64,000 nucleotides of DNA. It comes from CAWIJK01 sp963836375. GTDB taxonomy: Bacteria > Actinomycetota > Acidimicrobiia > Acidimicrobiales > RAAP-2. Under the pieces are notes generated by a model, which worked only from the letters and a program-made list of their open reading frames with translations, was not told the origin of the DNA and searched no databases. A program made the position numbers and the translations under genes. Below are positions 48,521 through 56,831 of this stretch, one piece after another. Numbering within the stretch: position 1 is the stretch's first letter; each line of letters opens with the position of its first letter. The stretch spans positions 310,001 to 374,000 of the forward strand of contig CAWIJK010000002.1 in NCBI GenBank assembly GCA_963836375.1. The letters run 5' to 3'.

Positions 48521-50812
48521 TCAGAAACCCGACATGCCGACGATCGGCGCGTTGAGGGGCTGTCCGCCCATCGAGCCGAAGAAGGCGGCGCTGCCGTAGC
48601 TGAAGATCCCCCCGTCGGAGGCAACGAAGCGGTAGCCGCTGCCGTTGTTGGTCGGGGCGATCCCCACGATCGGCGCGGCGATGAATTTCCCGCCCTCGGA
48701 CCCGGCGAAGGCCGCCCCCCCGAAGGCGAAGATCCCCCCGTCGGCCGCCACCAGCCAGTAGCCGGCGCTGTTGATGTCGTCGGCGATCCCCACGATCGGC
48801 TGGACCAGGGGCTTGCCGCCCATCGAGCCGAAGTACTGGGCGTCGCCGAAGGCGAAGATCCCCCCGTCGGCGGCCGCCAGCCGGTAGCCCAGGCCGTCCG
48901 GCGAGGCGACGATCCCCACGATCGGTTTGGTGAGGGCCATGCTCCCGGTGGACCCCCAGAACTGGGCGTCGCCGAAGGCGAAGATCCCCCCGTCCGACGC
49001 CACCAGCCAGTAGCCCTTGCCGTCGGGATTGGCGGCGATGCCGACGATCGGTTTGTTGAGCGGCTGACCGCCCATCGAACCGTAGAACTGGGCCCCCCCG
49101 TAGGCGAAGACGCCCCCGTCGGACGCCACCAGCCAGTAGCCCCCGGTGTTGGGAGCCTGGGCCATGCCGACGATGGGCGCGTTGAGGGCCGTCCCCCCGG
49201 TCGAGCCGCAGAACGGGGAGCCCCCGAAGCTGAAGATGCCGCCGTCGGAGGCCACCAGGTCATAGCCGGCGAAGGCGGCGGAGGGTATCTGGCACGGGGG
49301 GACGGTCCCGGGCGCAGGGGTCCCTCCGGCGTTCCCGGTCAGCTGGGGGTCGTGGTGGAACATCGGCCACGAGCCGGGCCCGATGGCCCCCGGGCCATTG
49401 GAGCCGGGGATCTCGAAGTGCTCGATCACGCCCTCCAGGAAGCCGTTGTAGCCGGCGATGGTGATGCCGACCGTGCCGTTGGGGTCGGTCGTCACCAACG
49501 GCGAGTTTTGGAAACCCAAGATGCCGTTGACGACACCGCTCGACGCATTGAGCTCGGCCAGCACTGCGCCGTTGGTCCCGTTGAGGATCTCGACCCCGGC
49601 CAGGGTCGGCACCAGGACGTCTTCGCCCTGCCCGAAGAGGTCGGCCGTGGTGACCGAGCCGATGACCGCCCCGATGGCCGACGTGCTCCACAGCACCTGG
49701 CCGTTCGTCCCGTTGAGGGCCCACACCGACCCGGTCGAGGGGGCCGAGGTGTCGTTGATGTTGGTGCCCTCGACCACGTCGAGGGTGCCGTCGCCCGAGA
49801 GGTCGGCCAGGGCCGGGCTCGAGGTGGTGTCCCCGTCGAGGGTGGTCGACCACTGCAGGTTGCAGTCACTGTCGACGGCCCGGACCGTGTTGGTGTCCGA
49901 GGCCCCCGGGAAGAAGCCCCCGGTCCCGAACACGGCCCCGGTGGCCCCGCCGGCCAGGAAGCCCCCGATGGCCGGTGAGGAGTCGACGGTCTGGTTGGTG
50001 TCGTAGTGGCAGATCAGGCCGCCGCGCGAGTTGAGGATCCGCAGGTGCCCGCCGGCGGTGTAGTTCTGGCCGACCCCGAAGCCGTCCGACTGGTCGCTCC
50101 CCTCGACGATCTCGGTCTGGTTGGTGCCGTAGAGGTCACCGAGGGCGGCCGTCGAGAACACACTGTCGGAGGTGAAGAACGGCCAACCGGTCAGGGGGAC
50201 CCCGGACCCGGCGTCGAGGGCGTACTCCTCTTGGTCGAGCGAGCCGGCCACGACGTCGGTGGCGCCGGGCTCGAGCGGGCCGACGCTGAGCGAGGCCTGC
50301 ACCCCTTGGGCCGGCATCGTGTCGGTGCCGGGGTCGGTGACGCCGGTGAACCACAGCAGGTTGCCCGAGGGCCCGAACGCCTGGTAGCCGCCCTGGGTCG
50401 GGTCGGCGGCGTTGCCCGAGCCGACGAAGACCGAGTCCGCGCCGCCGCCGATGTCGGCAACCGACGGCGTAGAGTCGACCGGTGCCCCGGTGGCGACCGG
50501 CCACCCGGCCACCGGGCTCCCGTCGACGATGTGGAAGCCGTAGACGAAACCGTCCCGGTCGCCGACGACGACCGAGGGGCCGTCGCTGTCGAGGATGGCC
50601 ACGTTGGGAGACGACTCGGCGACCGGGTCGCCGCCGTCGTTGAGGACGTGCTCCCACACCGGCGTGTTGGCCCAGGCCGGGTTGGCCGCTGCCGCCGGCG
50701 TCGCGGCGGCCACGTTGAGCACGGCGGCGGCAGCGAGGGGCACCAGGAGCGACGCCAGGACCGAGGTGACGGCCAGGCCGGCCCGACGGGACCTCCGTGG
50801 GCGGGGCGGCAT
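48521..50812 (-). CDS. Secreted propeller protein A (PQQ/FG-GAP-like + 6 C-terminal units)
   Basis: An exported protein of 763 residues. Signal peptide RRSRRAGLAVTSVLASLLVPL...AAATPAAAA. Residues ~45-490 carry a PQQ/FG-GAP-like propeller (SSPNVAILDSDGPSVVVGDRDG, STPSVADIGGG, SSPALADLSGDGTLDVVEGT) closing with WPMFHHDPQLTGNAG. The last ~255 residues are six ~42-residue units (GYWLVASDGGIF.FG.AQF.GS.GG..L..PIVGI). Cys before unit 1 and Cys in SPFCGS are conserved in the next gene and may form a disulfide. The ATG at 50812 is preferred; a GATGCT box stands six bases upstream. Probable surface protein, partner unknown. Confidence 0.8.
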   Translation of the reverse strand: MPPRPRRSRRAGLAVTSVLASLLVPLAAAAVLNVAAATPAAAANPAWANTPVWEHVLNDGGDPVAESSPNVAILDSDGPSVVVGDRDGFVYGFHIVDGSPVAGWPVATGAPVDSTPSVADIGGGADSVFVGSGNAADPTQGGYQAFGPSGNLLWFTGVTDPGTDTMPAQGVQASLSVGPLEPGATDVVAGSLDQEEYALDAGSGVPLTGWPFFTSDSVFSTAALGDLYGTNQTEIVEGSDQSDGFGVGQNYTAGGHLRILNSRGGLICHYDTNQTVDSSPAIGGFLAGGATGAVFGTGGFFPGASDTNTVRAVDSDCNLQWSTTLDGDTTSSPALADLSGDGTLDVVEGTNINDTSAPSTGSVWALNGTNGQVLWSTSAIGAVIGSVTTADLFGQGEDVLVPTLAGVEILNGTNGAVLAELNASSGVVNGILGFQNSPLVTTDPNGTVGITIAGYNGFLEGVIEHFEIPGSNGPGAIGPGSWPMFHHDPQLTGNAGGTPAPGTVPPCQIPSAAFAGYDLVASDGGIFSFGGSPFCGSTGGTALNAPIVGMAQAPNTGGYWLVASDGGVFAYGGAQFYGSMGGQPLNKPIVGIAANPDGKGYWLVASDGGIFAFGDAQFWGSTGSMALTKPIVGIVASPDGLGYRLAAADGGIFAFGDAQYFGSMGGKPLVQPIVGIADDINSAGYWLVAADGGIFAFGGAAFAGSEGGKFIAAPIVGIAPTNNGSGYRFVASDGGIFSYGSAAFFGSMGGQPLNAPIVGMSGF

Positions 50813-50886
50813 GGCCCGAGCATCCTGGCACGGGCGCGGCGAGCACAGCGAGGTTGGCAAGCCGTCCATGATGGCACGGCCGCTGA

Positions 50887-53226
50887 CTAGTAGCCGGACA
50901 TCCCCACGATCGGCTGGTTGAGGGGCTGTCCGCCCATCGACCCGTAGAAGGGGGTGCCCGTCGGCCCGGTCGGGAACGAGAAGATCCCGCCGTCGGAGGC
51001 CACGAACCGATACCCGCTCCCCCCAGGGACGGCCTCCATGCCCACGATCGGCTTGTTGAGCGGCGTGCCGCCCGTCGACCCGTAGAAGGGGGTGCCGCCC
51101 CCGCCGGTCGGGAACGAGAAGATCCCGCCATCGGAGGCCACCATCCAGTAGCCCCCGGTCGCCGCGTCGGCCGCCATGCCCACGATCGGCTTGTTGAGCG
51201 GCTGACCGCCCATCGAGCCGTAGAACTGGGCGTCGCCGAAGGCGAAGATCCCCCCGTCGGAGGCCACCAGGTAGTACCCGCGGCCGTCGGGGGTGAGGGC
51301 GATACCCACGATCGGCTTGTTGAGCGCGATGTTGCCGGTCGAGCCGTAGAACTGGGCGTCGCCGAAGGCGAAGATCCCCCCGTCGGAGGCCACCAGGTAG
51401 TACCCGCCGCCGTCGGGGGTGGCCGCCATGCCCACGATCGGCTTGTTGAGCGGCTGGCCGCCCATCGAGCCGTAGAACTGGGCGTCGCCGAAGGCGAAGA
51501 TCCCCCCGTCGGAGGCCACCATCCAGTATCCGCCGCCGTCATGGGTCGCCGCGATGCCCACGATCGGTTTGTTGAGGGTGATGGACCCGGTCGAGCCGCA
51601 GAACGGCAGGTTGCCGAAGTTGAAGACCCCGCCATCGGACGCCGCCTCGTAGTAGCCGTAGAGCCCGCCGCTCGGAGGGTTGCACGGCACCTGGAGGTTG
51701 GGCTGGGCGATCCCGGCGTTCCCGGTCAGCTGGGAGTCGTGGTGGAACATGGGCCAGCCACCGGCTTGGTTCAACACGTCCTCGGTGGCCGGGTGGGTGA
51801 CCGGCTTGGCGTTGCCGGTCGAGCCGGCGATCTCGAAGTGGTCGACCACGCCCTGGTTGGCGTTGTTGTAGCCGGCGATGGTGATGCCGATGGTGCCGTT
51901 GGCGTCGGTGGTGACCAGGGGCGCGCTCTGGAAGGCCTCGTGGGGCTCGAGCACGGCGAGGGTGGCGCCGGTCTTGCCGTCCATGACCATCACCCCCTGG
52001 GTGGTCGGCACCAAGAGGTCCTGGTAGCCCTGGTCGTCGGGGTCGACCGTCGAGATCGACCCGATCACCGCCCCCGTCGCCGGCTGCTGCCAGAGGATGT
52101 TGCCGGCCGGGTCGATGTCGTAGACGGTGCCCGAGCTGTTGGCGTTGCCGATGTTGGTGCCCTCGAGCACCTGCAGCTGGCCGTTGCCCATGGTGTTGGC
52201 CAGGGCCGGGCCGGCCATCGGCTCGCCGTCGAGGGTGTCGGTCCACACCCGGTTGCAGTGGACGTCCCAGGCGAAGAGCTTGTTGGTGTCCGAGGCTCCC
52301 GGGAAGTAGTAGGTGCTCCCGGCCACGATGAGCGGGCTGGCGTTGGGGATCAGTTGGCCGATCGCCGGCGACGACTCGCCCGACTGGTTGGTGGTGGCCT
52401 GGCACTGCTGCTGTCCCGACGGGTTCAAGATCCGCAGGATGCTGCCCGAGGTGTAGGTCTCGCCGTTGGGCCCGATCCCCGGCGAGGAGTCGCCGTAGTC
52501 GACGATGTAGGGCGTCCCGCCGTAGTAGAGGTTGCCGATGGCCGGGGTGGAGAAGTCCCCGTCGCCCTGGAAGAACGTGAAGACCGTGCCCCCGCCCGGC
52601 GTGAGCGAGTACATCGTCTGACCGATGGAGCCGGCCACGGCGAAGGCCCCGATCCCCGGGGCACTGCCCACGGCGAGGCCCGCCGCCACGGCGTTGTAGG
52701 GCTTGGGGTCGCCCGGCTGGTTGACCACGCTCTGTTGCCACATGAGGCCGCCGTTGGCGTCGACGCCGAAGTAGCCGCCCCCGTAGGGCGAGGCGGCGTT
52801 GCCCACCCCGAAGAGCACGCCGTTCTGGCCGGGGACCTGCGAGGGCGTCGAGTCGATCGGGCCCGGCGCGTGGAACAGGGTCCCTCCGGCACCCGAGTCC
52901 ACGTTGTAGGCGAGGAGGTTCCCGGCCCGGTCGCCCACCACCACGGTCGGCGCCCCGTTGAGCATGACCAGGTTCGGCGACGAGATGGCGATCGGGCTCC
53001 CGGCGTCGTTCACCGTCTGGTTCCAGACGAGGTTGATGGCGGGAAAGCCGTTGGGATGCTGCGCCGCCTGCGCCGCCTGGGCGGGCGCCAACCCGAGGGC
53101 CACGACGCTCGCCGTGGCGACGGCGGCCAGGGCGGTGGCCGCCCAGGACCGGGGCGGGCGCGGCCACCGGGCGGTCTTGCCAGCGGCCCTGGCGAGAGAC
53201 GATCCCATAGCCCTCGACTCGATCAC
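50887..53226 (-). CDS. Secreted propeller protein B (paralogue of A)
   Basis: An exported protein of 779 residues and tandem paralogue of the neighbouring propeller protein A. Signal peptide with core ALAAVATASVVALGLAPAQA. N-terminal propeller with SSPNLVMLNGAPTVVVGDRAG, IDSTPSQVPGQNGVLFGVGN and QVLEGTNIGNANSSGTVYDI, ending WPMFHHDSQLTGNAG. The six C-terminal units include several near-identical copies (GYYLVASDGGIFAFGDAQF); units 5-6 carry a PTG insertion. Conserved Cys pair as in A. GTG 53226 is favoured by a GAGGGGGGG ribosome site; ATG 53208 is an alternative. Divergent from the methyltransferase-GT cassette. Confidence 0.8.
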   Translation of the reverse strand: MIESRAMGSSLARAAGKTARWPRPPRSWAATALAAVATASVVALGLAPAQAAQAAQHPNGFPAINLVWNQTVNDAGSPIAISSPNLVMLNGAPTVVVGDRAGNLLAYNVDSGAGGTLFHAPGPIDSTPSQVPGQNGVLFGVGNAASPYGGGYFGVDANGGLMWQQSVVNQPGDPKPYNAVAAGLAVGSAPGIGAFAVAGSIGQTMYSLTPGGGTVFTFFQGDGDFSTPAIGNLYYGGTPYIVDYGDSSPGIGPNGETYTSGSILRILNPSGQQQCQATTNQSGESSPAIGQLIPNASPLIVAGSTYYFPGASDTNKLFAWDVHCNRVWTDTLDGEPMAGPALANTMGNGQLQVLEGTNIGNANSSGTVYDIDPAGNILWQQPATGAVIGSISTVDPDDQGYQDLLVPTTQGVMVMDGKTGATLAVLEPHEAFQSAPLVTTDANGTIGITIAGYNNANQGVVDHFEIAGSTGNAKPVTHPATEDVLNQAGGWPMFHHDSQLTGNAGIAQPNLQVPCNPPSGGLYGYYEAASDGGVFNFGNLPFCGSTGSITLNKPIVGIAATHDGGGYWMVASDGGIFAFGDAQFYGSMGGQPLNKPIVGMAATPDGGGYYLVASDGGIFAFGDAQFYGSTGNIALNKPIVGIALTPDGRGYYLVASDGGIFAFGDAQFYGSMGGQPLNKPIVGMAADAATGGYWMVASDGGIFSFPTGGGGTPFYGSTGGTPLNKPIVGMEAVPGGSGYRFVASDGGIFSFPTGPTGTPFYGSMGGQPLNQPIVGMSGY

Positions 53227-53381
53227 GACGCCCCCCCTCGGGACCGGCTCGGCTCGCGCCAGCCCGTCAATCGATGCCGCCAGGGTAGCCCTCGAAAGTT
53301 GCACACCGGTGGCAGATGCGGTGAACCGGCGTGGGCAGCGACCCGGGGACCCGCCCAGCCCGACCGGTAGCATCCCCGGGC

Positions 53382-54440
53382 GTGAGCGCCGGGACTCCCC
53401 CAGAGGACCAGGGCGAACCGTCGGGCCCCGGTGGCCCGGCTCGAGCGGTCCCCTCGGCCGAGTTCCTCGAAGAACTGGCCGAGTCCTTCCGGCGGCTCCG
53501 GCCCCAGGGCACGCCCCGCTGGAACTTCGCCGCCGCCTTCACTCAGCTCGAGCAGACCTTCGGCGCCGAGCCACTCGGCCTGCCCGAGGCCGGCGCTACG
53601 GACCGGGAGACCGGGGCGGTTGCCGGGCCGCCCGAGCCGGCGCCCGGGCAACGGGCCGTGCGTCGGGCGGCCGACCCCATCATCTCGAGGGTCCAGCCCT
53701 GGATCGAGGCCCGGGCGGCCGCCGCGGCCGCCCAGGCCACCCGTGACGCGCTGGCCGAGGGGACAGGGAGGGTCGAGGCGGGGTTCGACGCCACGGTGGA
53801 GGCCTTGCGGTTCCTCGCCGCACGGGTCGAGGCGCTGGAGGACGCGGCCGCCCGGCGCACGGCGGCGATCGAGGGATCCGCCTGGCTCCGGCCACCACCA
53901 GCACTCGACCACTGGGCCGCGCCGGTCGCCCGCCTCCTGGCCGGTGCCCCGGCCGGCCCCCTCGTCCACGGCGAGTGCGGCGACGGTGCCTTCGCCGCCG
54001 CCTTGTGCGAGGCCGGCTTGGACGTGTCGGGTTGCGAGCCCCGCGGCTCGCTCGCCTGGCTGGCTGCGGCGCGGGGCCTGACCGTGCACGTCGGACCAGT
54101 GCCCGAGTACCTGGCCGGACGGGGTGCGGGGTCGCTCTCGGGGCTCGTCCTGTCGGGCCTGGTCGACCGGCTGGCGCTCGAGGACCAGGTGGCGCTCGTC
54201 GACCTGGCCGCCGACCGGCTGGGCGCCGACGGTCGGCTGGTGCTGATCGGGAGCCGGCCCGAGGTGACCGCCACCGGTTCCGACGCCGTGGCCCGGGACC
54301 TGCTGCCCGGTCGGCCGTTGCACCCCGAGACCTGGTCCCTCCTTTTGGAGCGGGCCGGCTTCAAGGGGGTGGGGGAGCTCAACGTCGCCGGCGGCGGGCC
54401 CTCGGACACCGTCGCCGTGACCGGGCGGTGGGGCGTGTGA
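53382..54440 (+). CDS. SAM-dependent methyltransferase-like protein
   Basis: A protein of about 352 residues with the same layout as that at 40788. A helical N-terminal part (EFLEELAESFRRLRPQG, RVEALEDAAARRTAAIEG coiled coil) precedes a Rossmann domain: LVHGECGDGAFAAALCEAG, VSGCEPRGSLAWLAA, LSGLVLSGLVDRLALEDQ and ERAGFKGVGELNV. The glycine loop is only partly canonical (GECGDG). Probably modifies sugars or the glycan end. GTG 53382 has TAGCAT (53368-53373) just upstream. Its stop overlaps the GT start as GTGA. Confidence 0.75.
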   Translation: MSAGTPPEDQGEPSGPGGPARAVPSAEFLEELAESFRRLRPQGTPRWNFAAAFTQLEQTFGAEPLGLPEAGATDRETGAVAGPPEPAPGQRAVRRAADPIISRVQPWIEARAAAAAAQATRDALAEGTGRVEAGFDATVEALRFLAARVEALEDAAARRTAAIEGSAWLRPPPALDHWAAPVARLLAGAPAGPLVHGECGDGAFAAALCEAGLDVSGCEPRGSLAWLAAARGLTVHVGPVPEYLAGRGAGSLSGLVLSGLVDRLALEDQVALVDLAADRLGADGRLVLIGSRPEVTATGSDAVARDLLPGRPLHPETWSLLLERAGFKGVGELNVAGGGPSDTVAVTGRWGV

Positions 54441-55588
54441 GCGCCATCCACCAGTTCGTGCCGATGCTCCACCGGGGCGACGCCGTTGGCCAGCACACCC
54501 TGGGCGTGCAGGCCGAGCTGTCGTCACGGGGTATCGACTCGGCCATCTACGTCGAGCTCGACGACCCCGAGACGTCCTCGCTCACCAAGGCGGCGGCCCG
54601 GTACCCCGACGACGCCCGGCCCGGCGACGTCCTCGTGTACCAGTTCGCGACCGCTTCTGACCTCGCCGGCTGGCTCGCCGCCCGGGCAGAGACCCTGGTG
54701 GTCAACTATCACAACGTGACCCCGGCACCGTTGTTCGCCCCCTGGGACAACGAGCTGGCCCGCCACCAGGTCCGCGCGCACCTCGAGCTCGACGGGCTGG
54801 CCGCCCGCTCGGCCCTCGGTGTGGCCGTCTCCGAGCTGAACCGGGTCGACCTGGAACGGGCCGGCTTCGCCGCCACCGCGGTCGTCCCCCCGATCGTGGC
54901 CCTGTCGTCGACCGGGCGCGGCGCCACGGAGGGAGGCGAGCGCCCCCGCCGGAAGGGGGCCCGGTGGCTGGCCGTCGGGCGGCTGGCGCCCAACAAGGCG
55001 GTCGAGGACGCCGTGGCCGCCCTGCTCGCCTACCGGGCCCTGCACGATCCGGCGGCCGAGCTCTCGGTTGTGGGCAGACCGGCCGTCGCCTCGTACTCGA
55101 CCGCCCTGCGCCGCTACGCCGCCGAACTCGGGTTGGCTGAGGCGGTGCACTTCGCCGGCAAAGTCGACGACCAGGCGCTCATCTCGGCCTACGAGTCGGC
55201 CGACGTCTTGGTGGTGACGAGCGAGCACGAGGGGTTCTGCCTCCCGGTGGTCGAAGCGATGGCCCACCGCTTGCCGGTGGTGGCCTACCGGGAGGGGGCC
55301 GTCCCCGAGACCCTGGGGGACGCCGGCGTGCTGGTCGAGGCGAAGGACCCAGTCACGTTGGCCGACGCCGTGGGGCGCCTCCAGAACGACGGCGGGCTGC
55401 GCGACTCGGTGCTCGCCGCCGGCGACCGGAGGCTGCCCGCGCTCGGGCTCGACCGCGCCGGCGCGCGGCTGGCCGAGCTCTTGGTGGCGGTCGGGGGCGG
55501 TTCGGGCTGGCCGGAGGGGGCAGGGGTCCGGACGCGCCGGGTCCCCGAGCCCGGCGACCGGGCGACCGGGGACCCATCCGCCGCCTGA
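54437..55588 (+). CDS. GT4-family glycosyltransferase
   Basis: A GT-B glycosyltransferase of 383 residues. The opening VSAIHQFVPMLHRGDAVGQH and SRGIDSAIYVELDDP, then VLVYQFATASDLAGWL and VVNYHNVTPAPLFAPWD, recur in the GTs at 41866 and 55604, defining a local family. The donor domain has WLAVGRLAPNKAVEDAVAAL, HFAGKVDDQALISAYESADV and SEHEGFCLPVVEAMA (E-x7-E). The C-terminal ~30 residues are low complexity. Coupled to the methyltransferase by GTGA, so the two products probably act on one substrate. Confidence 0.88.
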   Translation: MSAIHQFVPMLHRGDAVGQHTLGVQAELSSRGIDSAIYVELDDPETSSLTKAAARYPDDARPGDVLVYQFATASDLAGWLAARAETLVVNYHNVTPAPLFAPWDNELARHQVRAHLELDGLAARSALGVAVSELNRVDLERAGFAATAVVPPIVALSSTGRGATEGGERPRRKGARWLAVGRLAPNKAVEDAVAALLAYRALHDPAAELSVVGRPAVASYSTALRRYAAELGLAEAVHFAGKVDDQALISAYESADVLVVTSEHEGFCLPVVEAMAHRLPVVAYREGAVPETLGDAGVLVEAKDPVTLADAVGRLQNDGGLRDSVLAAGDRRLPALGLDRAGARLAELLVAVGGGSGWPEGAGVRTRRVPEPGDRATGDPSAA

Positions 55589-55603
55589 GGCGGGGCGCCC
55601 CGG

Positions 55604-56680
55604 TCAGGCCCCGACGGCGCCCACCACCAGGTCGACGAAGCGCTGGCGGGAGCGGGCCACCGAGTAGCCGGCGACCCTCCGGGCGGCCGCCCCGGCCAGC
55701 GCCCGGCGGAGGTCGGGGTCGCCCACCACCCGGGCCACGGCGGCGGCGAACCGGAGGGGTTCTTTGTCGGGCAGGACAAGGCCGGCATCGCCGACCGTCT
55801 CAGGGACGGCGCTCACCCCGTAGGCGACGACGGGGACACCGTGGCCCATGGCCTCGACGATCGGCACGCAGAAACCCTCGTGGTCCGAGGCGCAGACGAA
55901 CACGTCGGCGGCCCGGTAGTACGCCTCGAGCTCGGCCGCGCTGACCGAGCCGGTGACCGACACGGCGTCGCCGAGCCCGAGCTCGGCCACGAAGGCGGCC
56001 AGCGCCGGGCCGTAGCGTTCGCCCAGGGGCGAGCCGACGAGATGGAGCCGGGCGGCCGGGTCGTAGAGGCGCCGGTAGACGGCCAGCATCTTGACCAGAT
56101 CGTGGGGTGCCTTGTGGGGCGAGACCTTGCCCACGAAGAGAAGGTCGGCACCGCCCCGGGTCCTGGCCTCGGCCAGGCCGCGCTCGAGCACCGGGTCGGG
56201 GTCGGCGCCGGTCGCCGTCATGTCGATCAGCAAGGGGACCACGGCGGTGTTGGTGTAGCCGGCCTCGATCAGCTCGGTCTCGTTGAAGGCCGAGTCGGCC
56301 ACGGCCAGGTGGCTCTCGGGGGCGAGGCGCTCGAGCTGGGTCCGGCCCAGTGCCACCTCGTAGCCCACGGCCGGCTCCCAGGACTCGAGCAGCCGGGCCG
56401 GGGTGATGTTGTGGTAGTTCACCAGCTTGGGCTCGGGCCTGGTGGCCAGGACGTCGTAGACCGGGCTTCCGATCGAGGACTGGTAGAGGAGCCAGCGGTC
56501 CTTGACCGGGCGTCCGAGCTCGCCCAGGGGCCGACCCTGGTCAGCCACGTCGGGGGTGCAGTTGCCGTAGTAGATCTGCGAGTCCACCCCCGCCTCGCGC
56601 AGGGCCTCGGTCAGGGTGCGGGTATGGACCCCGATGGCGTCGCGGCTGGCCAGCGACGGGATCACCTGGTCGACGCGCAC
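55604..56680 (-). CDS. GT4-family glycosyltransferase
   Basis: A 358-residue GT-B enzyme of the same local family: VRVDQVIPSLASRDAIGVHT, GVDSQIYYGNCTPD, LVNYHNITPARLLESWEP, DLLFVGKVSPHKAPHDLVKML, YYRAADVFVCASDHEGFCVPI (E-x7-E), VPETVGDAG. GTG 56680 is firmly placed by TACACT exactly six bases upstream, so the mRNA is leaderless. Convergent with the GT at 54437 and divergent from the SpoIID-domain gene. Confidence 0.88.
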   Translation of the reverse strand: MRVDQVIPSLASRDAIGVHTRTLTEALREAGVDSQIYYGNCTPDVADQGRPLGELGRPVKDRWLLYQSSIGSPVYDVLATRPEPKLVNYHNITPARLLESWEPAVGYEVALGRTQLERLAPESHLAVADSAFNETELIEAGYTNTAVVPLLIDMTATGADPDPVLERGLAEARTRGGADLLFVGKVSPHKAPHDLVKMLAVYRRLYDPAARLHLVGSPLGERYGPALAAFVAELGLGDAVSVTGSVSAAELEAYYRAADVFVCASDHEGFCVPIVEAMGHGVPVVAYGVSAVPETVGDAGLVLPDKEPLRFAAAVARVVGDPDLRRALAGAAARRVAGYSVARSRQRFVDLVVGAVGA

Positions 56681-56686
56681 GGCGGG

Positions 56687-56692
56687 AGTGTA
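56687..56692 (-). promoter_or_regulatory. -10 box (TACACT) for leaderless GT gene
   Basis: TACACT ends six bases before GTG 56680; it rules out longer starts. Confidence 0.5.
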
Positions 56693-56831
56693 CCGGGGGG
56701 CGCCGGGCCCCCCGGGACCCGGCGGCGAGGTCGAAGGACCCCGGGGATACCCGATTCGCGGCTGCGGCCGCCCTACCATTGCCCTCATTCGCCACAGCTG
56801 CACCACCAGTGACTGTGGTCCGGACCGCTCC

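Noticed and set aside
47192..49978. 928-codon plus-strand open frame across AlkA-like, TrmO and propeller A genes
   Set aside because: It runs antisense through three recognised genes and has no domain-like sequence of its own.
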